The notes under the pieces: model-generated
Database searches by the model: none
Told to the model about the DNA's origin: nothing
Seen by the model: only the letters and a program-made list of their open reading frames with translations
Shown here: one piece after another, positions 28,310 to 36,564 of the stretch
How the letters are laid out: each line of letters opens with the position of its first letter
Position numbering within the stretch: position 1 is the stretch's first letter
NCBI GenBank assembly: GCA_021323755.1
Contig: JAJPKJ010000015.1
Coordinates: 1 to 41,485, forward strand
Reading direction: 5' to 3'
Source of the DNA: Chitinophagales bacterium
Lineage (GTDB): Bacteria > Bacteroidota > Bacteroidia > Chitinophagales > Chitinophagaceae
Length of the DNA stretch: 41,485 nt
Made by a program: the position numbers and the translations under genes

Positions 28310-28584
28310 AAGCCTGCAATCGTTTTGATGAAAGTTACATAAACTTAAGAAAGTAAAATTAATGGAGCGCTTTATTTTGAATTTTACAAGGACTGTATCT
28401 AACATTCAACAATTTCGCCGAAAAAATTGTTCGTTTTACCTGTGATATTATCAGGTTTACCTAACTGGAATAAATTAATATTTATTTTTTGTAAATTTTT
28501 GCGATGAATGTTTTTTTAACGTTCATTAAAATATTATTATTGTCGATTCGTCTGCATTCAACCCAAGTCTTCAAATAATCAGTT
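28310..28584. promoter_or_regulatory. Divergent promoter region rhaT / ABC exporter
   Basis: 275 AT-rich bases between divergent genes. It should hold the promoter of the rhamnose run (minus) and of the ABC genes (plus). On plus, TATTTTTTG (near 28483-28491) is one base longer than the TAnnTTTG consensus. No operator could be defined. Confidence 0.35.
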
Positions 28585-29385
28585 ATGGAAAATATCATCT
28601 CCGTTGAGCACGTTACAAAAAAATATAAGGAAGTAATTGCAGTTAACGATGTAAGCTTCGATGTAAAAAAAGGAGAAATATTTGGTTTTCTTGGCCCGAA
28701 CGGCGCCGGGAAAAGTACAACCATAAAAATGCTCACCACATTATTATTACCCACCCAGGGAAAACTGACTTTGGCCGGTCATGATGTGATCAAAGAGCAG
28801 GATGCGGCAAGGAAAATTTTCGGTATTGTGTTCCAGGATCCAAGCCTGGACGGCGACCTGACTGCCTTTGAAAATTTACAATTACATGCAGTTCTGTACA
28901 AACTCGAAAAAAAGAAAGCCGCACAGCGAATGGAAGAATTGTTAAAGCTGGTGGAATTGTGGGACAGAAAAAATTCTCTGGTTAAGACATTTTCCGGTGG
29001 TATGAAGCGCAGATTAGAAATTGCCCGCGGGTTATTACATCATCCGCAAATTCTTTTTTTGGATGAGCCAACACTCGGACTCGATGCCCAAACAAGAAAC
29101 CTTTTGTGGAATTATATTCAAAGACTGAACGAACAGGAAGGGATGACGATATTCTTTACCACGCATTATCTCGGTGAAGCGGAAGCCGTGGCGCACCGCA
29201 TCGCAATAATCGATCACGGAAAAATAGTTGCTTTCGGAACCGGCGAAGAATTGAAACAACAAACCGGAACAGACAATCTTGAAAAGGCATATCTCGAACT
29301 AACGGGCACGGGTGTACGTGATGAGACCCTCAGTGGCGCCGACAGCAGAAGAGATGCGATGAGAAGATTTATTACTAACCGATAA
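28585..29385 (+). CDS. ABC transporter ATP-binding protein (DrrA/NodI-like)
   Basis: 266 residues. Walker A GPNGAGKS at 37-44, Q-loop VFQDPSLDGDLTAFENL, signature FSGGMKRRLEIARG (~135-148), Walker B ILFLDEPTLGLDAQ and the switch His in FFTTHYLGEAE. The C-terminus (DNLEKAYLELTGTGVRDE) is the usual tail of the DrrA-type subfamily. With the permease 17 bases downstream it forms an exporter for an unknown substrate, perhaps a lipid, drug or polysaccharide. It is divergent from the rhamnose genes and need not be linked to them. Confidence 0.95.
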   Translation: MENIISVEHVTKKYKEVIAVNDVSFDVKKGEIFGFLGPNGAGKSTTIKMLTTLLLPTQGKLTLAGHDVIKEQDAARKIFGIVFQDPSLDGDLTAFENLQLHAVLYKLEKKKAAQRMEELLKLVELWDRKNSLVKTFSGGMKRRLEIARGLLHHPQILFLDEPTLGLDAQTRNLLWNYIQRLNEQEGMTIFFTTHYLGEAEAVAHRIAIIDHGKIVAFGTGEELKQQTGTDNLEKAYLELTGTGVRDETLSGADSRRDAMRRFITNR

Positions 29386-29401
29386 TCAAAACGACTTTTT
29401 T

Positions 29402-30148
29402 ATGGGAACTATTTATATTCTATGGCTTCGTCAGATGAAAAAATACAGGCGCTCAGGATTACGCATGGTATTGAGTATAATCCAGCCGCTTGTTTATTTT
29501 CTCGCACTTGGCTATGGTTTTAATTCTATTTTTCAGCAGGCAGGTCGCGGAAGTTATGTTCAGTTCATTGTTCCCGGCGTGGTCGCGCAAACGATTTTAT
29601 TTACCTCCATTTTTTGGGGGGCGAATATTCTTTTCGATAAACAATTTGGGTTTCTGAAAGAAACACTGGTAGCGCCGGTTTCGCGGATCCAGGTTATGCT
29701 GGGTGGCGCGCTCGGCGGTGCAACGATCGGCGTTATTCAAGGCATTGTATTATTTCTTATCGCGCTTGCATTTGGTTTTCATCCTTACAGCTGGATGGGT
29801 GTTTTGGTTTCCGTCGGTTTTATGATCATGCTTTCACTGGCGATGGTGAGTTTCAGTTCGGGCATCGGCGCAGTGGTCAATGACATGCCGAGTTTTATGG
29901 CTGCCACAAATTTTTTAGTAGTTCCGCTTTTCTTTTTATCCGGGTCCATGTATCCGCTAGACAATATTCCTACCGTAATGAAAGTGATCGCTTCGATAAA
30001 CCCATTGTCATATTCGATCGATGCGATGCGCACATCATTGATCAATCAATCGCATTTCGGATTAACAACGGATTTTATTGTTATGTCAATTACCCTCGTT
30101 GTGTTATTTGCTTTTTCCGTTTACCGGTTCAAAAGAATTCAAGCCTGA
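29402..30148 (+). CDS. ABC-2 type permease
   Basis: 248 residues with six predicted membrane helices: IIQPLVYFLALGYGF, FIVPGVVAQTILFTSIFWG, GGALGGATIGVIQGIVLFLIALAFGF, VLVSVGFMIMLSLAMVSFSSGIG, FLVVPLFFLSGSMYPL and FIVMSITLVVLFAFSVY. The PLFFLSGSMYPLDNIP and NPLSYSIDAMR motifs are typical of the ABC-2 (DrrB/NodJ) family. It should pair with the ATPase encoded just upstream. The start is the ATG 17 bases after that gene's stop. Confidence 0.94.
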   Translation: MGTIYILWLRQMKKYRRSGLRMVLSIIQPLVYFLALGYGFNSIFQQAGRGSYVQFIVPGVVAQTILFTSIFWGANILFDKQFGFLKETLVAPVSRIQVMLGGALGGATIGVIQGIVLFLIALAFGFHPYSWMGVLVSVGFMIMLSLAMVSFSSGIGAVVNDMPSFMAATNFLVVPLFFLSGSMYPLDNIPTVMKVIASINPLSYSIDAMRTSLINQSHFGLTTDFIVMSITLVVLFAFSVYRFKRIQA

Positions 30149-30173
30149 TTGATTACTTGATATTAAAATGATT

Positions 30174-30200
30174 CCCGCGCGTCTACGAACTGACGGCGGG
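30174..30200. terminator. GC-rich hairpin between converging ABC permease and SDR genes
   Basis: CCCGCGCGTC and GACGGCGGG pair as a 9-bp stem with one bulged G and an 8-base loop. It sits between two converging genes, so it can serve as a shared terminator, though neither side has a strong T tail. Confidence 0.45.
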
Positions 30201-30202
30201 GA

Positions 30203-30961
30203 TCAAAAAGGTTCGGGGCTCACCGCCGTCCAACCGCCATCAATTAGCAAACTCTGACCCGTAATATGTTTGGCTTCATCGGAAACGAGAAATAATGCTG
30301 CATGGGCGATATCCATCGTCGTCGCCGGTCTTCCCATTGGGGTAATGCGCGACCAGGTTCTTTCATAATCCTTATCATCAACAGTCCGTTCAGTAAGGGT
30401 GGCACCAGGAGCGATCGCATTAATATTAATATGGTGGGGAGAAAGTTCAATCACTAAATTTTTTGCGAGCATCTCAAGTGCGGCTTTTGTCATCCCATAA
30501 GCTGCTAAATTTTTATGCGCCTGGTGACCAGTAACTGACGACATTAACAAAATGCTTCCGCCATTTTTTTGCTCTTTCATTTTATTTGCAGCGGCTTGTG
30601 TAAGAAAAAAACTGCCCCCTAAATTTACCTGCATCACTTTATAAAAAGAGGTTGGTGGATAAGAAAGAAAATCACCAAATAATGTAATTCCGGCGTTAGC
30701 GATAACAATATCGATACTGCTAAATTTTTCAACTGCCAAATCAACGAGCCTATCAATAAATGAAATATCGGAAACGTCGCCGGCAACCGCCATGCAGTTG
30801 CCGCTTTCATTTGTTATCTTCCTAGATGCAGCATCGGCAAGATTTTCATCAATGTCATTTAATAAAACATGAGCGCCATTTAATGATAATTGACGACATA
30901 TCTCAAAACCAATGCCTTGTCCTGCGCCTGTTACGATCGCTGTTTTATTTTTAAAATTCAT
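30203..30961 (-). CDS. SDR-family sugar (or sugar-acid) dehydrogenase
   Basis: 252 residues from the ATG at 30961 (MNFKNKTAIVTGAGQGIGFE); codons further upstream fall in a repeat-rich gap. The classical SDR pattern is complete: TGAGQGIG cofactor motif at 11-18, ANAGITLFG, catalytic Ser in LLMSSVTGHQ, YGMTK pair, and the C-terminal SDEAKHITGQSLLIDGGW. Classical SDRs beside IlvD/Edd dehydratases usually oxidise an aldose or a 2-keto-3-deoxy sugar acid. That function is inferred from context. It lies 107 bases after the dehydratase stop and probably shares its transcript. Confidence 0.85.
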   Translation of the reverse strand: MNFKNKTAIVTGAGQGIGFEICRQLSLNGAHVLLNDIDENLADAASRKITNESGNCMAVAGDVSDISFIDRLVDLAVEKFSSIDIVIANAGITLFGDFLSYPPTSFYKVMQVNLGGSFFLTQAAANKMKEQKNGGSILLMSSVTGHQAHKNLAAYGMTKAALEMLAKNLVIELSPHHININAIAPGATLTERTVDDKDYERTWSRITPMGRPATTMDIAHAALFLVSDEAKHITGQSLLIDGGWTAVSPEPF

Positions 30962-30997
30962 ATGGTGAATGATCAAATGGTGAGTCGTGAATGGTGA
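30962..30997. repeat. Triplicated ATGGTGA unit upstream of the SDR start
   Basis: ATGGTGA occurs at 30962-30968, 30977-30983 and 30991-30997, spaced 15 and 14 bases. On the coding strand this reads as repeated TCACCAT. The first unit abuts the SDR start codon. It resembles the simple intergenic repeats common in this phylum. Confidence 0.55.
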
Positions 30998-31068
30998 GTA
31001 AGCATCGGTGGTTAGCTGCCACACTTATCAATTATCATCCTACTTACTTCCTGCCAACTACTACCCGT

Positions 31069-32781
31069 TCAATGAGAATCCTTCGTTACTTCACTTCCCG
31101 ATGCTCCTTTTAAGAAATCCAGGTCCGCACCAAGATGAGCTTGCTCAACATGCAGCTGGTACAGATGCACATAACCTCTGTCGACGATCTGGAACCGATT
31201 CTTATTTTCTTTTTTTCTTTTTTCCAATTCTTCATCGCTCACTTCAAGATGCAGTTTGCGATCAAGAACATCAAGGGTAATCAGATCCCCGGTTTTTACC
31301 ATGGCAAAATGGCCACCTTCTGTTGCTTCCGGAGACACATGTAACACAACGGTTCCAAATCCTGTTCCACTCATTCTTCCATCAGAAATGCGGACCATAT
31401 CTGTGATTCCTTTAGCCAGTAATTTTTTTGGTATTCCCATATTACCCACTTCCGGCATTCCCGGATAGCCTTTCGGACCAACATTTTTCAAAACCAGAAT
31501 GCTATGCTCATCAACATCTAAATTTTCATCGTCGATCCGATTTTTATAGTCCTCGATATCTTCAAACACCACAGCTTTGCCAGTATGCTGCATCAGTTGG
31601 GGGCTGGCAGCTGACGGCTTTATCACGGCGCCGTTCTCACACAAATTGCCTTTTAGCACGGCAAGACCAGATTCGGGTTTGAATGGATCATTTGTGGCTG
31701 CAATGACTTCCCGATTATAACAGGCTGCATTCTCTACATTTTGTAAAATAGTTTTCCCGTTGGCAGTAACACAATCACTGTGCAGCAAACTGATCAATTC
31801 CTTCATAACAGCAGGTAGTCCGCCCGCATAATAAAGGTCTTCCATAAAATATTTGCCTGATGGCTGCAGATTGGCAATCAATGGGATCGAAGCTGATAGC
31901 TTATCAAAATCTTCCAGTTTAAGCTTCACTCCAATCCTGCCGGCAATGGCCAGCAAATGAATGACAAAGTTTGTGGAACCGCCTATTGCAGCATTGACCC
32001 GTATCGCATTTTCAAATGCATTTCGGGTAAGGATGTCCGTTAGTCTCAAATTTTCTCTCACCATTTCTACGATTCTGATCCCCGAAAGTTGTGCCAGCAC
32101 TTTCCTGCGGGAATCGGCAGCGGGTATTGCGGCATTTTCTGGTAATGAAAGTCCTAATGACTCAACCATACAAGCCATCGAAGAAGCAGTGCCCATCACC
32201 GCGCAATGTCCGCGGCTTCTGCACATACAAGCTTCCGCAACACTGAGCTCTTCTTCTGTCATTAATCCGGAACGCAGGCCGTCACTGAATCGCCACACAT
32301 CGCTTGTTCCAATATCTTTTCCTTTATACTTGCCCGTTAGCATCGGTCCGCCTGATACAACAATGGTGGGAATATTCACGCTGCACGCTCCCATTACCAA
32401 TGCCGGAGTTGTTTTGTCGCAGCCGCATAATAACACAACGCCGTCAAGTGGATTGGCGCGAATAGATTCCTCCACATCCATGCTCACCAGATTGCGGTAA
32501 AGCATCGCTGTCGGTTTTATTAATGTTTCCCCAAGCGACATTACCGGAAACTCAACCGGGAATCCGCCAGCTTCTGAAATTCCGCGTTTCACCGATTCAG
32601 CCAATTCTCTGAAATGCGCGTTGCACGGCGTTAATTCAGACCAGGTGTTGCAAATACCAATAATAGGTTTGCCGGTGAATTCGTAATTCGGAATTCCCTG
32701 GTTCTTCATCCACGCGCGATAGATAAATCCGTCCTTGCCTTTTTTCCCAAACCAATTCTGGCTTCTTAATTTTTGTTCCAT
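31069..32781 (-). CDS. IlvD/Edd-family sugar-acid dehydratase
   Basis: 570 residues. It aligns with L-arabinonate/D-xylonate-type dehydratases: CNTWSELTPCNAHFRELAESVKRGI at ~44-68, GVVLLCGCDKTTPALVMGACS at ~114-133, GHCAVMGTASSMAC at ~191-204, and MKTGDLITLDV..RKLHLEVS near the C-terminus. Cys53, Cys121 and Cys193 have nearly the spacing of the iron-sulphur ligands known for this group (68 and about 73 residues), so a [2Fe-2S] cluster is likely. The reaction is dehydration of an aldonate to a 2-keto-3-deoxy acid. The sugar is unknown; L-rhamnonate, L-fuconate or L-arabinonate are plausible from context. True IlvD (dihydroxy-acid dehydratase) is less likely. Confidence 0.87.
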   Translation of the reverse strand: MEQKLRSQNWFGKKGKDGFIYRAWMKNQGIPNYEFTGKPIIGICNTWSELTPCNAHFRELAESVKRGISEAGGFPVEFPVMSLGETLIKPTAMLYRNLVSMDVEESIRANPLDGVVLLCGCDKTTPALVMGACSVNIPTIVVSGGPMLTGKYKGKDIGTSDVWRFSDGLRSGLMTEEELSVAEACMCRSRGHCAVMGTASSMACMVESLGLSLPENAAIPAADSRRKVLAQLSGIRIVEMVRENLRLTDILTRNAFENAIRVNAAIGGSTNFVIHLLAIAGRIGVKLKLEDFDKLSASIPLIANLQPSGKYFMEDLYYAGGLPAVMKELISLLHSDCVTANGKTILQNVENAACYNREVIAATNDPFKPESGLAVLKGNLCENGAVIKPSAASPQLMQHTGKAVVFEDIEDYKNRIDDENLDVDEHSILVLKNVGPKGYPGMPEVGNMGIPKKLLAKGITDMVRISDGRMSGTGFGTVVLHVSPEATEGGHFAMVKTGDLITLDVLDRKLHLEVSDEELEKRKKENKNRFQIVDRGYVHLYQLHVEQAHLGADLDFLKGASGSEVTKDSH

Positions 32782-32871
32782 CGATTATTTTTTATCAATT
32801 CCAAGTTAATTCATTTATTTTTCCTTTGCCGTAACTTTAGTCATATCAATATCAACTCTCAAAATTATTAT

Positions 32872-33981
32872 ATGTCCACTAATCAATCATCACGCCGCAA
32901 ATTCATTCGCAATATTTCCCTGGGATTCGGCGCCACTGCATTATCGCCTGCGTTATCCTCCTTTGCATTTCGTAGCTCATCGCCAGAAAAGAAATTAGGC
33001 ATCGCATTGGTTGGACTGGGAAGTTACAGCACTTATGAATTAGCGCCTTCATTTCAGTTCACCAAAAACTGTTATCTCGCCGGAATTGTTACCGGCACTC
33101 CATCCAAAGAAAAAATATGGCGTGAAAAATACAATATCCCTCAAAAAAATATTTATAACTATCAGAATTTTGATTCTATTGCTGATAATCCCGACATTGA
33201 CATCATCTATGTAGTACTGCCTGTTTTTCTTCATAAAGAATATACCATCCGCGCAGCAAAAGCCGGCAAGCATGTCATCTGCGAAAAACCGATGTCACTG
33301 ACCGTTGCTGACTGTGAGGAAATGATCGCTGCTTGCAAAAAGTCAAATCGCCTGCTTTCTATCGGTTATCGTTTGCATTTTGAACCCTATACCATGGAAA
33401 TGATGCGACTTGGCCAGCATAAGCTTTTTGGAAAGGTCCTGAATATTGATTGCGCAAATGGTTTCGTTTGGGGCGGCGATCCCAACGCGTGGCGATTAAA
33501 AAAAGCATTAGCCGGCGGCGGTGGATTAATGGACATGGGCGTTTATACCATTCAGGGTGCTCGATATGTTACCGGTGAGGAACCCATTTATGTTACGGCG
33601 AGGGAAGAAAAAACAAAACCGGATCTGTTTAAGGAAGTTGATGAAACCGTTTTTTACCAATTAGAATTTCCGGGTGGCGCAGTGGCAAATGGGAAATCCA
33701 GTTATAATGCGAATTGGAATGATCTAAAAGTGAAAGCAGAAAGTGGTTGGTTTGAATTGACCGAAGCATACAGGTACAATGGAATGAAAGGCGCTACCAG
33801 CAATGGCCCTATGACATTTGACCCCAACGTCCATCAGCAGGCATTGCAGATGGATGATTTTGCAAACTGTGTTGTTCAAAATAAGATCTCCCGCATCCCC
33901 GGGGAAGAAGGGTTAAAAGACATGAAAGTGGTAGAAGCAATTTACCGCAGCATTGCCAGTGGAAAGAAGGAAAGAATTTAA
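32872..33981 (+). CDS. Gfo/Idh/MocA oxidoreductase, Tat-exported, GFOR-like
   Basis: 369 residues from the ATG at 32872. The N-terminus has a twin-arginine signal (SSRRKFIRNISLGFG, Arg8-Arg9) and an Ala-rich hydrophobic stretch, so the enzyme is exported folded with its cofactor. The Rossmann part has LGIALVGLGSYSTYELAP, DIIYVVLPVFLHKEY and the family motif HVICEKPMSLTV. The C-terminal GFO_IDH_MocA domain has GGGGLMDMGVYTIQGARYVTGEEP. It resembles glucose-fructose oxidoreductase. The substrate is unknown. It is transcribed away from the dehydratase gene across a 90-base gap that contains TAACTTTA (32832-32839), one base from the -7 consensus. Confidence 0.9.
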   Translation: MSTNQSSRRKFIRNISLGFGATALSPALSSFAFRSSSPEKKLGIALVGLGSYSTYELAPSFQFTKNCYLAGIVTGTPSKEKIWREKYNIPQKNIYNYQNFDSIADNPDIDIIYVVLPVFLHKEYTIRAAKAGKHVICEKPMSLTVADCEEMIAACKKSNRLLSIGYRLHFEPYTMEMMRLGQHKLFGKVLNIDCANGFVWGGDPNAWRLKKALAGGGGLMDMGVYTIQGARYVTGEEPIYVTAREEKTKPDLFKEVDETVFYQLEFPGGAVANGKSSYNANWNDLKVKAESGWFELTEAYRYNGMKGATSNGPMTFDPNVHQQALQMDDFANCVVQNKISRIPGEEGLKDMKVVEAIYRSIASGKKERI

Positions 33982-33989
33982 ATGTAGAA

Positions 33990-34008
33990 GCCTCACACGA
34001 AGTGAGGC
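33990..34008 (+). terminator. Hairpin after the GFOR-like gene
   Basis: GCCTCAC/GTGAGGC stem with ACGAA loop, 8 bases after the stop codon, followed by CCCTTT. The stem is strong, the T tail weak. Confidence 0.6.
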
Positions 34009-34066
34009 CCCTTTGCATTAACTGCAACCATTAGTGAGAAAATCCTAGTTTCTTTTTTATGCTATT

Positions 34067-35230
34067 CTAATTTGTTTTCGTATCTGCGTGTACCAATTCA
34101 CATTGAAAACTGACCTGCACAATTTGACCTAATCCCGGAGGGCCGATTCCCCAATCAGATATATACAATTTCCCGTCCGGGCCAAATGTCATAGCAGTAG
34201 GTAGATGAAGTCCTGCGGTTATCACCTGCCTGTTCCCTGATGGATCAACCCTGACAACATCTCCAAAGCCCGGTGTTAATTCACTTTGTCCTACTGTATT
34301 TTCAAGAACATATAATCTGTCGTGATCATCAAAAGCGATGCCCAAAATAGTAGTGAACCCTGAAGCAAATACGCTGTATGATCCATCCGGAGAAAGCTTA
34401 TAAACCTTAGCAGCTCCCTGCACAACGGGAAAAGGAGTTAAGGTTCCAAAATAAAAATTGCCATCATGATAAACCATTGATGTAGGCCCGATCCAATTTC
34501 CTCCAAGACCGCTATGCAATATTGATACATCGACTATCCTGGAAATTTTTCCAGTTGCGGGATCTATTTTATCGATTTCTTGCTGATTTGGCTGGGTAAG
34601 ATATAAATCATTGCCCACACTGGTCATGCTATAAGGCGTTCCATCTGGTTCAAAGTCATCAGGGTCAATATGAGCTACAGGGTTATTCATCAGATATTCA
34701 CTGCAATTGACAATCATTTTCCAGGTTCTGTCAGGATTTACTTTAATTACACCGTTTGGAATATCCGGAACTGCATGAGAACAACCAGCGCCGGCGAAAA
34801 CTGCATATAATGTATTGCCGATAAATTGTACATCTGCCACTCCCTGCAAGGAATTACCCCCACCAGGGGCACTGGTGCTTGAGGGAAGGTGATCTACAAA
34901 AGTAGTGCGAACGCCCTGCCAATCGATTCTGGAAATGCGGCTGCCTGTGTCGCTTCCAGTATAGGGACCAACCGGAGGTACCACCTGGGTGCAAAGAGAA
35001 TAGGCATTTGTTCCCCCAACACCAGCTTCCGCAACATAAAGATTACCATCTGGTCCAAATTTTAAACCTCGTGGATCATTTAAACCGGTGGCAACCACTT
35101 TGCTTGTCGTAACTGTTGTTTGACCACCACCACATAATGGAGTGCCCTCTTTTGTATCTTTTTTGCATGAAGCAAAAAAACAACTTATCATAATGGCGAC
35201 CAGGATCGCAGATGAAAAAATCTTTCTCAT
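34067..35230 (-). CDS. ScyD/ScyE-family beta-propeller lipoprotein
   Basis: 387 residues from the ATG at 35230. Lipoprotein signal with lipobox FFASC (Cys22). The body is a six-bladed NHL/SMP-30-like propeller with repeated blade motifs: LNDPRGLKFGPDGNLYVAEAG, GVADVQFIGNTLYAVFAG, IDPDDFEPDGTPYSMTSVGNDLYLTQPNQQEIDKIDPATG, ILGIAFDDHDRLYVLE and LPTAMTFGPDGKLYISDWG. The pattern is that of the ScyD/ScyE family, named for cyanobacterial scytonemin clusters but widely spread. The function here is unknown. It stands alone, divergent from the kinase operon. A near-consensus TAGATTTA lies at 35255-35262 on the coding strand. Confidence 0.85.
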   Translation of the reverse strand: MRKIFSSAILVAIMISCFFASCKKDTKEGTPLCGGGQTTVTTSKVVATGLNDPRGLKFGPDGNLYVAEAGVGGTNAYSLCTQVVPPVGPYTGSDTGSRISRIDWQGVRTTFVDHLPSSTSAPGGGNSLQGVADVQFIGNTLYAVFAGAGCSHAVPDIPNGVIKVNPDRTWKMIVNCSEYLMNNPVAHIDPDDFEPDGTPYSMTSVGNDLYLTQPNQQEIDKIDPATGKISRIVDVSILHSGLGGNWIGPTSMVYHDGNFYFGTLTPFPVVQGAAKVYKLSPDGSYSVFASGFTTILGIAFDDHDRLYVLENTVGQSELTPGFGDVVRVDPSGNRQVITAGLHLPTAMTFGPDGKLYISDWGIGPPGLGQIVQVSFQCELVHADTKTN

Positions 35231-35345
35231 AAAATAAATTTTTCTTTGATGAACTAAATCTATACACTCGAACAAAGCGGTTTTTATTAATTCGGCTGAT
35301 ACCGCATTTGCGACTGCAGAAAACCTTAGTTGAATTGCATTAACC

Positions 35346-35379
35346 TTTTATCGGCGACAAACGGCTTTTGTCGATAAAA
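35346..35379. promoter_or_regulatory. Imperfect palindrome upstream of the kinase operon
   Basis: TTTTATC..GACAAA and TTTTGTCGATAAAA form an inverted repeat with a 3-base bulge and a short CGGC-type loop. It lies 55 bases before the first ATG and about 115 bases from the divergent lipoprotein start. It could be an operator for the LytTR regulator or a leader hairpin. Confidence 0.4.
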
Positions 35380-35433
35380 AATATAGAACAGAATTGGTAT
35401 AGAGAAGATAATCTAACTTTATTAGAAGACCTG

Positions 35434-36564
35434 ATGACAACTCAACAATTCATATTCTCAAATGACCGCAAACATCGCCTGATAAGGCATCTCTCCTTCT
35501 GGGGTGCATATTGTATGCTGGCTTTTTATGCAGAGTTCCAAAATCCCGGATTACATGAACTGAAATTGTGGAAGACCTATAAGTCACCCCTGCTTTTTTT
35601 AGGATTGTTTTTGCCGATGTCCATTTTTATGGTATACATTTTCATTTATGTATTGATCCCAAAATTCATCCAGACTAAAAGATATTTTAGATTCACTTTT
35701 GCAGCTTCAGGCGTTCTGCTGTTTTGTTTAGCAGTCAATATGATCCCCGGTTATTTATTTCATTTTGATTGGCCCTATCCTCCTGCTACAGAGGAAGGGG
35801 TGCATTGGTTGTACTTCGAGATCGACTATCAGCATACGCTTCATGAAGGCATTTGCCTGGCAGCCGCTGTTACCTGCATTAAACTTGCAAAAGCATGGTA
35901 TTTGCAACAAACAGAAAATACCCGGCTGGCACAATTGGATGCAGAGAACAGAACCAAATTATTTAAATCACAAATACAGCCTGAATTTCTTTTCCATTCC
36001 CTGCAAACTTTAAATAAAAAAATCCAAACCTCTCCCGATGAAGCGCCGGGAATGGTGATTAACTTATCTGATATTTTCAGCTATATTCTCTATGACTGTA
36101 ATGAAAAATACATTTTACTGGAGAAAGAATTACTGGCGATACAAAACTTTGTTATTACTGAAAACATGAATGAAGAAAACACCGCAAAAATCAATATGAA
36201 AATCCGTGGAGATTCTCGGGATAAACTAATCGCTCCTTTAACCTTGTTCTCTTTTTTAGAAAAGCAAATTGTTCCAATAATGGATCCGCAAGCTGGTGAG
36301 AGATCAATCGATATAGATATCGATATTAAAGATTCCACACTAACGCTAATTATAAGATTGAAAAATCAAGGTGCCAGCCCGGTACAGAACATACAAGCAT
36401 ATTCATTGCACAAGAAATTGCAGTTTAATATACCTGATAATTTTATAGCTCACCATTTCAGTGCGGACAAGTCGGGAAACGCATTTATTATTGATGCTAC
36501 CATTGAATTAGTTGGTACAAATAATATTGAGCACCTTCAATATCAATCAATCGATCTCAATTGA
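35434..36564 (+). CDS. Degenerate LytS-type sensor kinase (pseudokinase)
   Basis: 376 residues from the ATG at 35434 (MTTQQFIFSNDRKHRL); a TTG at 35368 also opens the frame but would start inside a palindrome. The N-terminal half has about four membrane helices (FWGAYCMLAFYA; LFLGLFLPMSIFMVYIFIYVLIP; FTFAASGVLLFCLAVNMIPGYLF; GICLAAAVTCIKLA). The region matching the His_kinase domain reads FKSQIQPEFLFHSLQTLN, so the phospho-accepting His of the usual HPHFLFNTLN is Glu184. Where active kinases have PFVENSFKHG this protein has SFLEKQIVP, and no GxGLxNV box follows. It should bind neither ATP normally nor accept phosphate. It overlaps the next, intact kinase gene by 4 bases. A role as a heteromeric partner or inhibitor is inferred. 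Confidence 0.85.
   Translation: MTTQQFIFSNDRKHRLIRHLSFWGAYCMLAFYAEFQNPGLHELKLWKTYKSPLLFLGLFLPMSIFMVYIFIYVLIPKFIQTKRYFRFTFAASGVLLFCLAVNMIPGYLFHFDWPYPPATEEGVHWLYFEIDYQHTLHEGICLAAAVTCIKLAKAWYLQQTENTRLAQLDAENRTKLFKSQIQPEFLFHSLQTLNKKIQTSPDEAPGMVINLSDIFSYILYDCNEKYILLEKELLAIQNFVITENMNEENTAKINMKIRGDSRDKLIAPLTLFSFLEKQIVPIMDPQAGERSIDIDIDIKDSTLTLIIRLKNQGASPVQNIQAYSLHKKLQFNIPDNFIAHHFSADKSGNAFIIDATIELVGTNNIEHLQYQSIDLN

Noticed and set aside
28585-30148. ABC exporter considered as part of the rhamnose operon
   Set aside because: It is on the opposite strand, is of the DrrAB export type, and rhamnose import is already served by RhaT and SusCD.
31069-32781. Dihydroxy-acid dehydratase of valine/isoleucine synthesis (ilvD)
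   Set aside because: No ilv genes are nearby and the N-terminal and cysteine motifs fit the sugar-acid dehydratase branch better.
35368-35433. TTG start giving 22 extra residues to the pseudokinase
   Set aside because: The TTG lies inside the palindrome and an ATG at 35434 gives a complete membrane domain without it.
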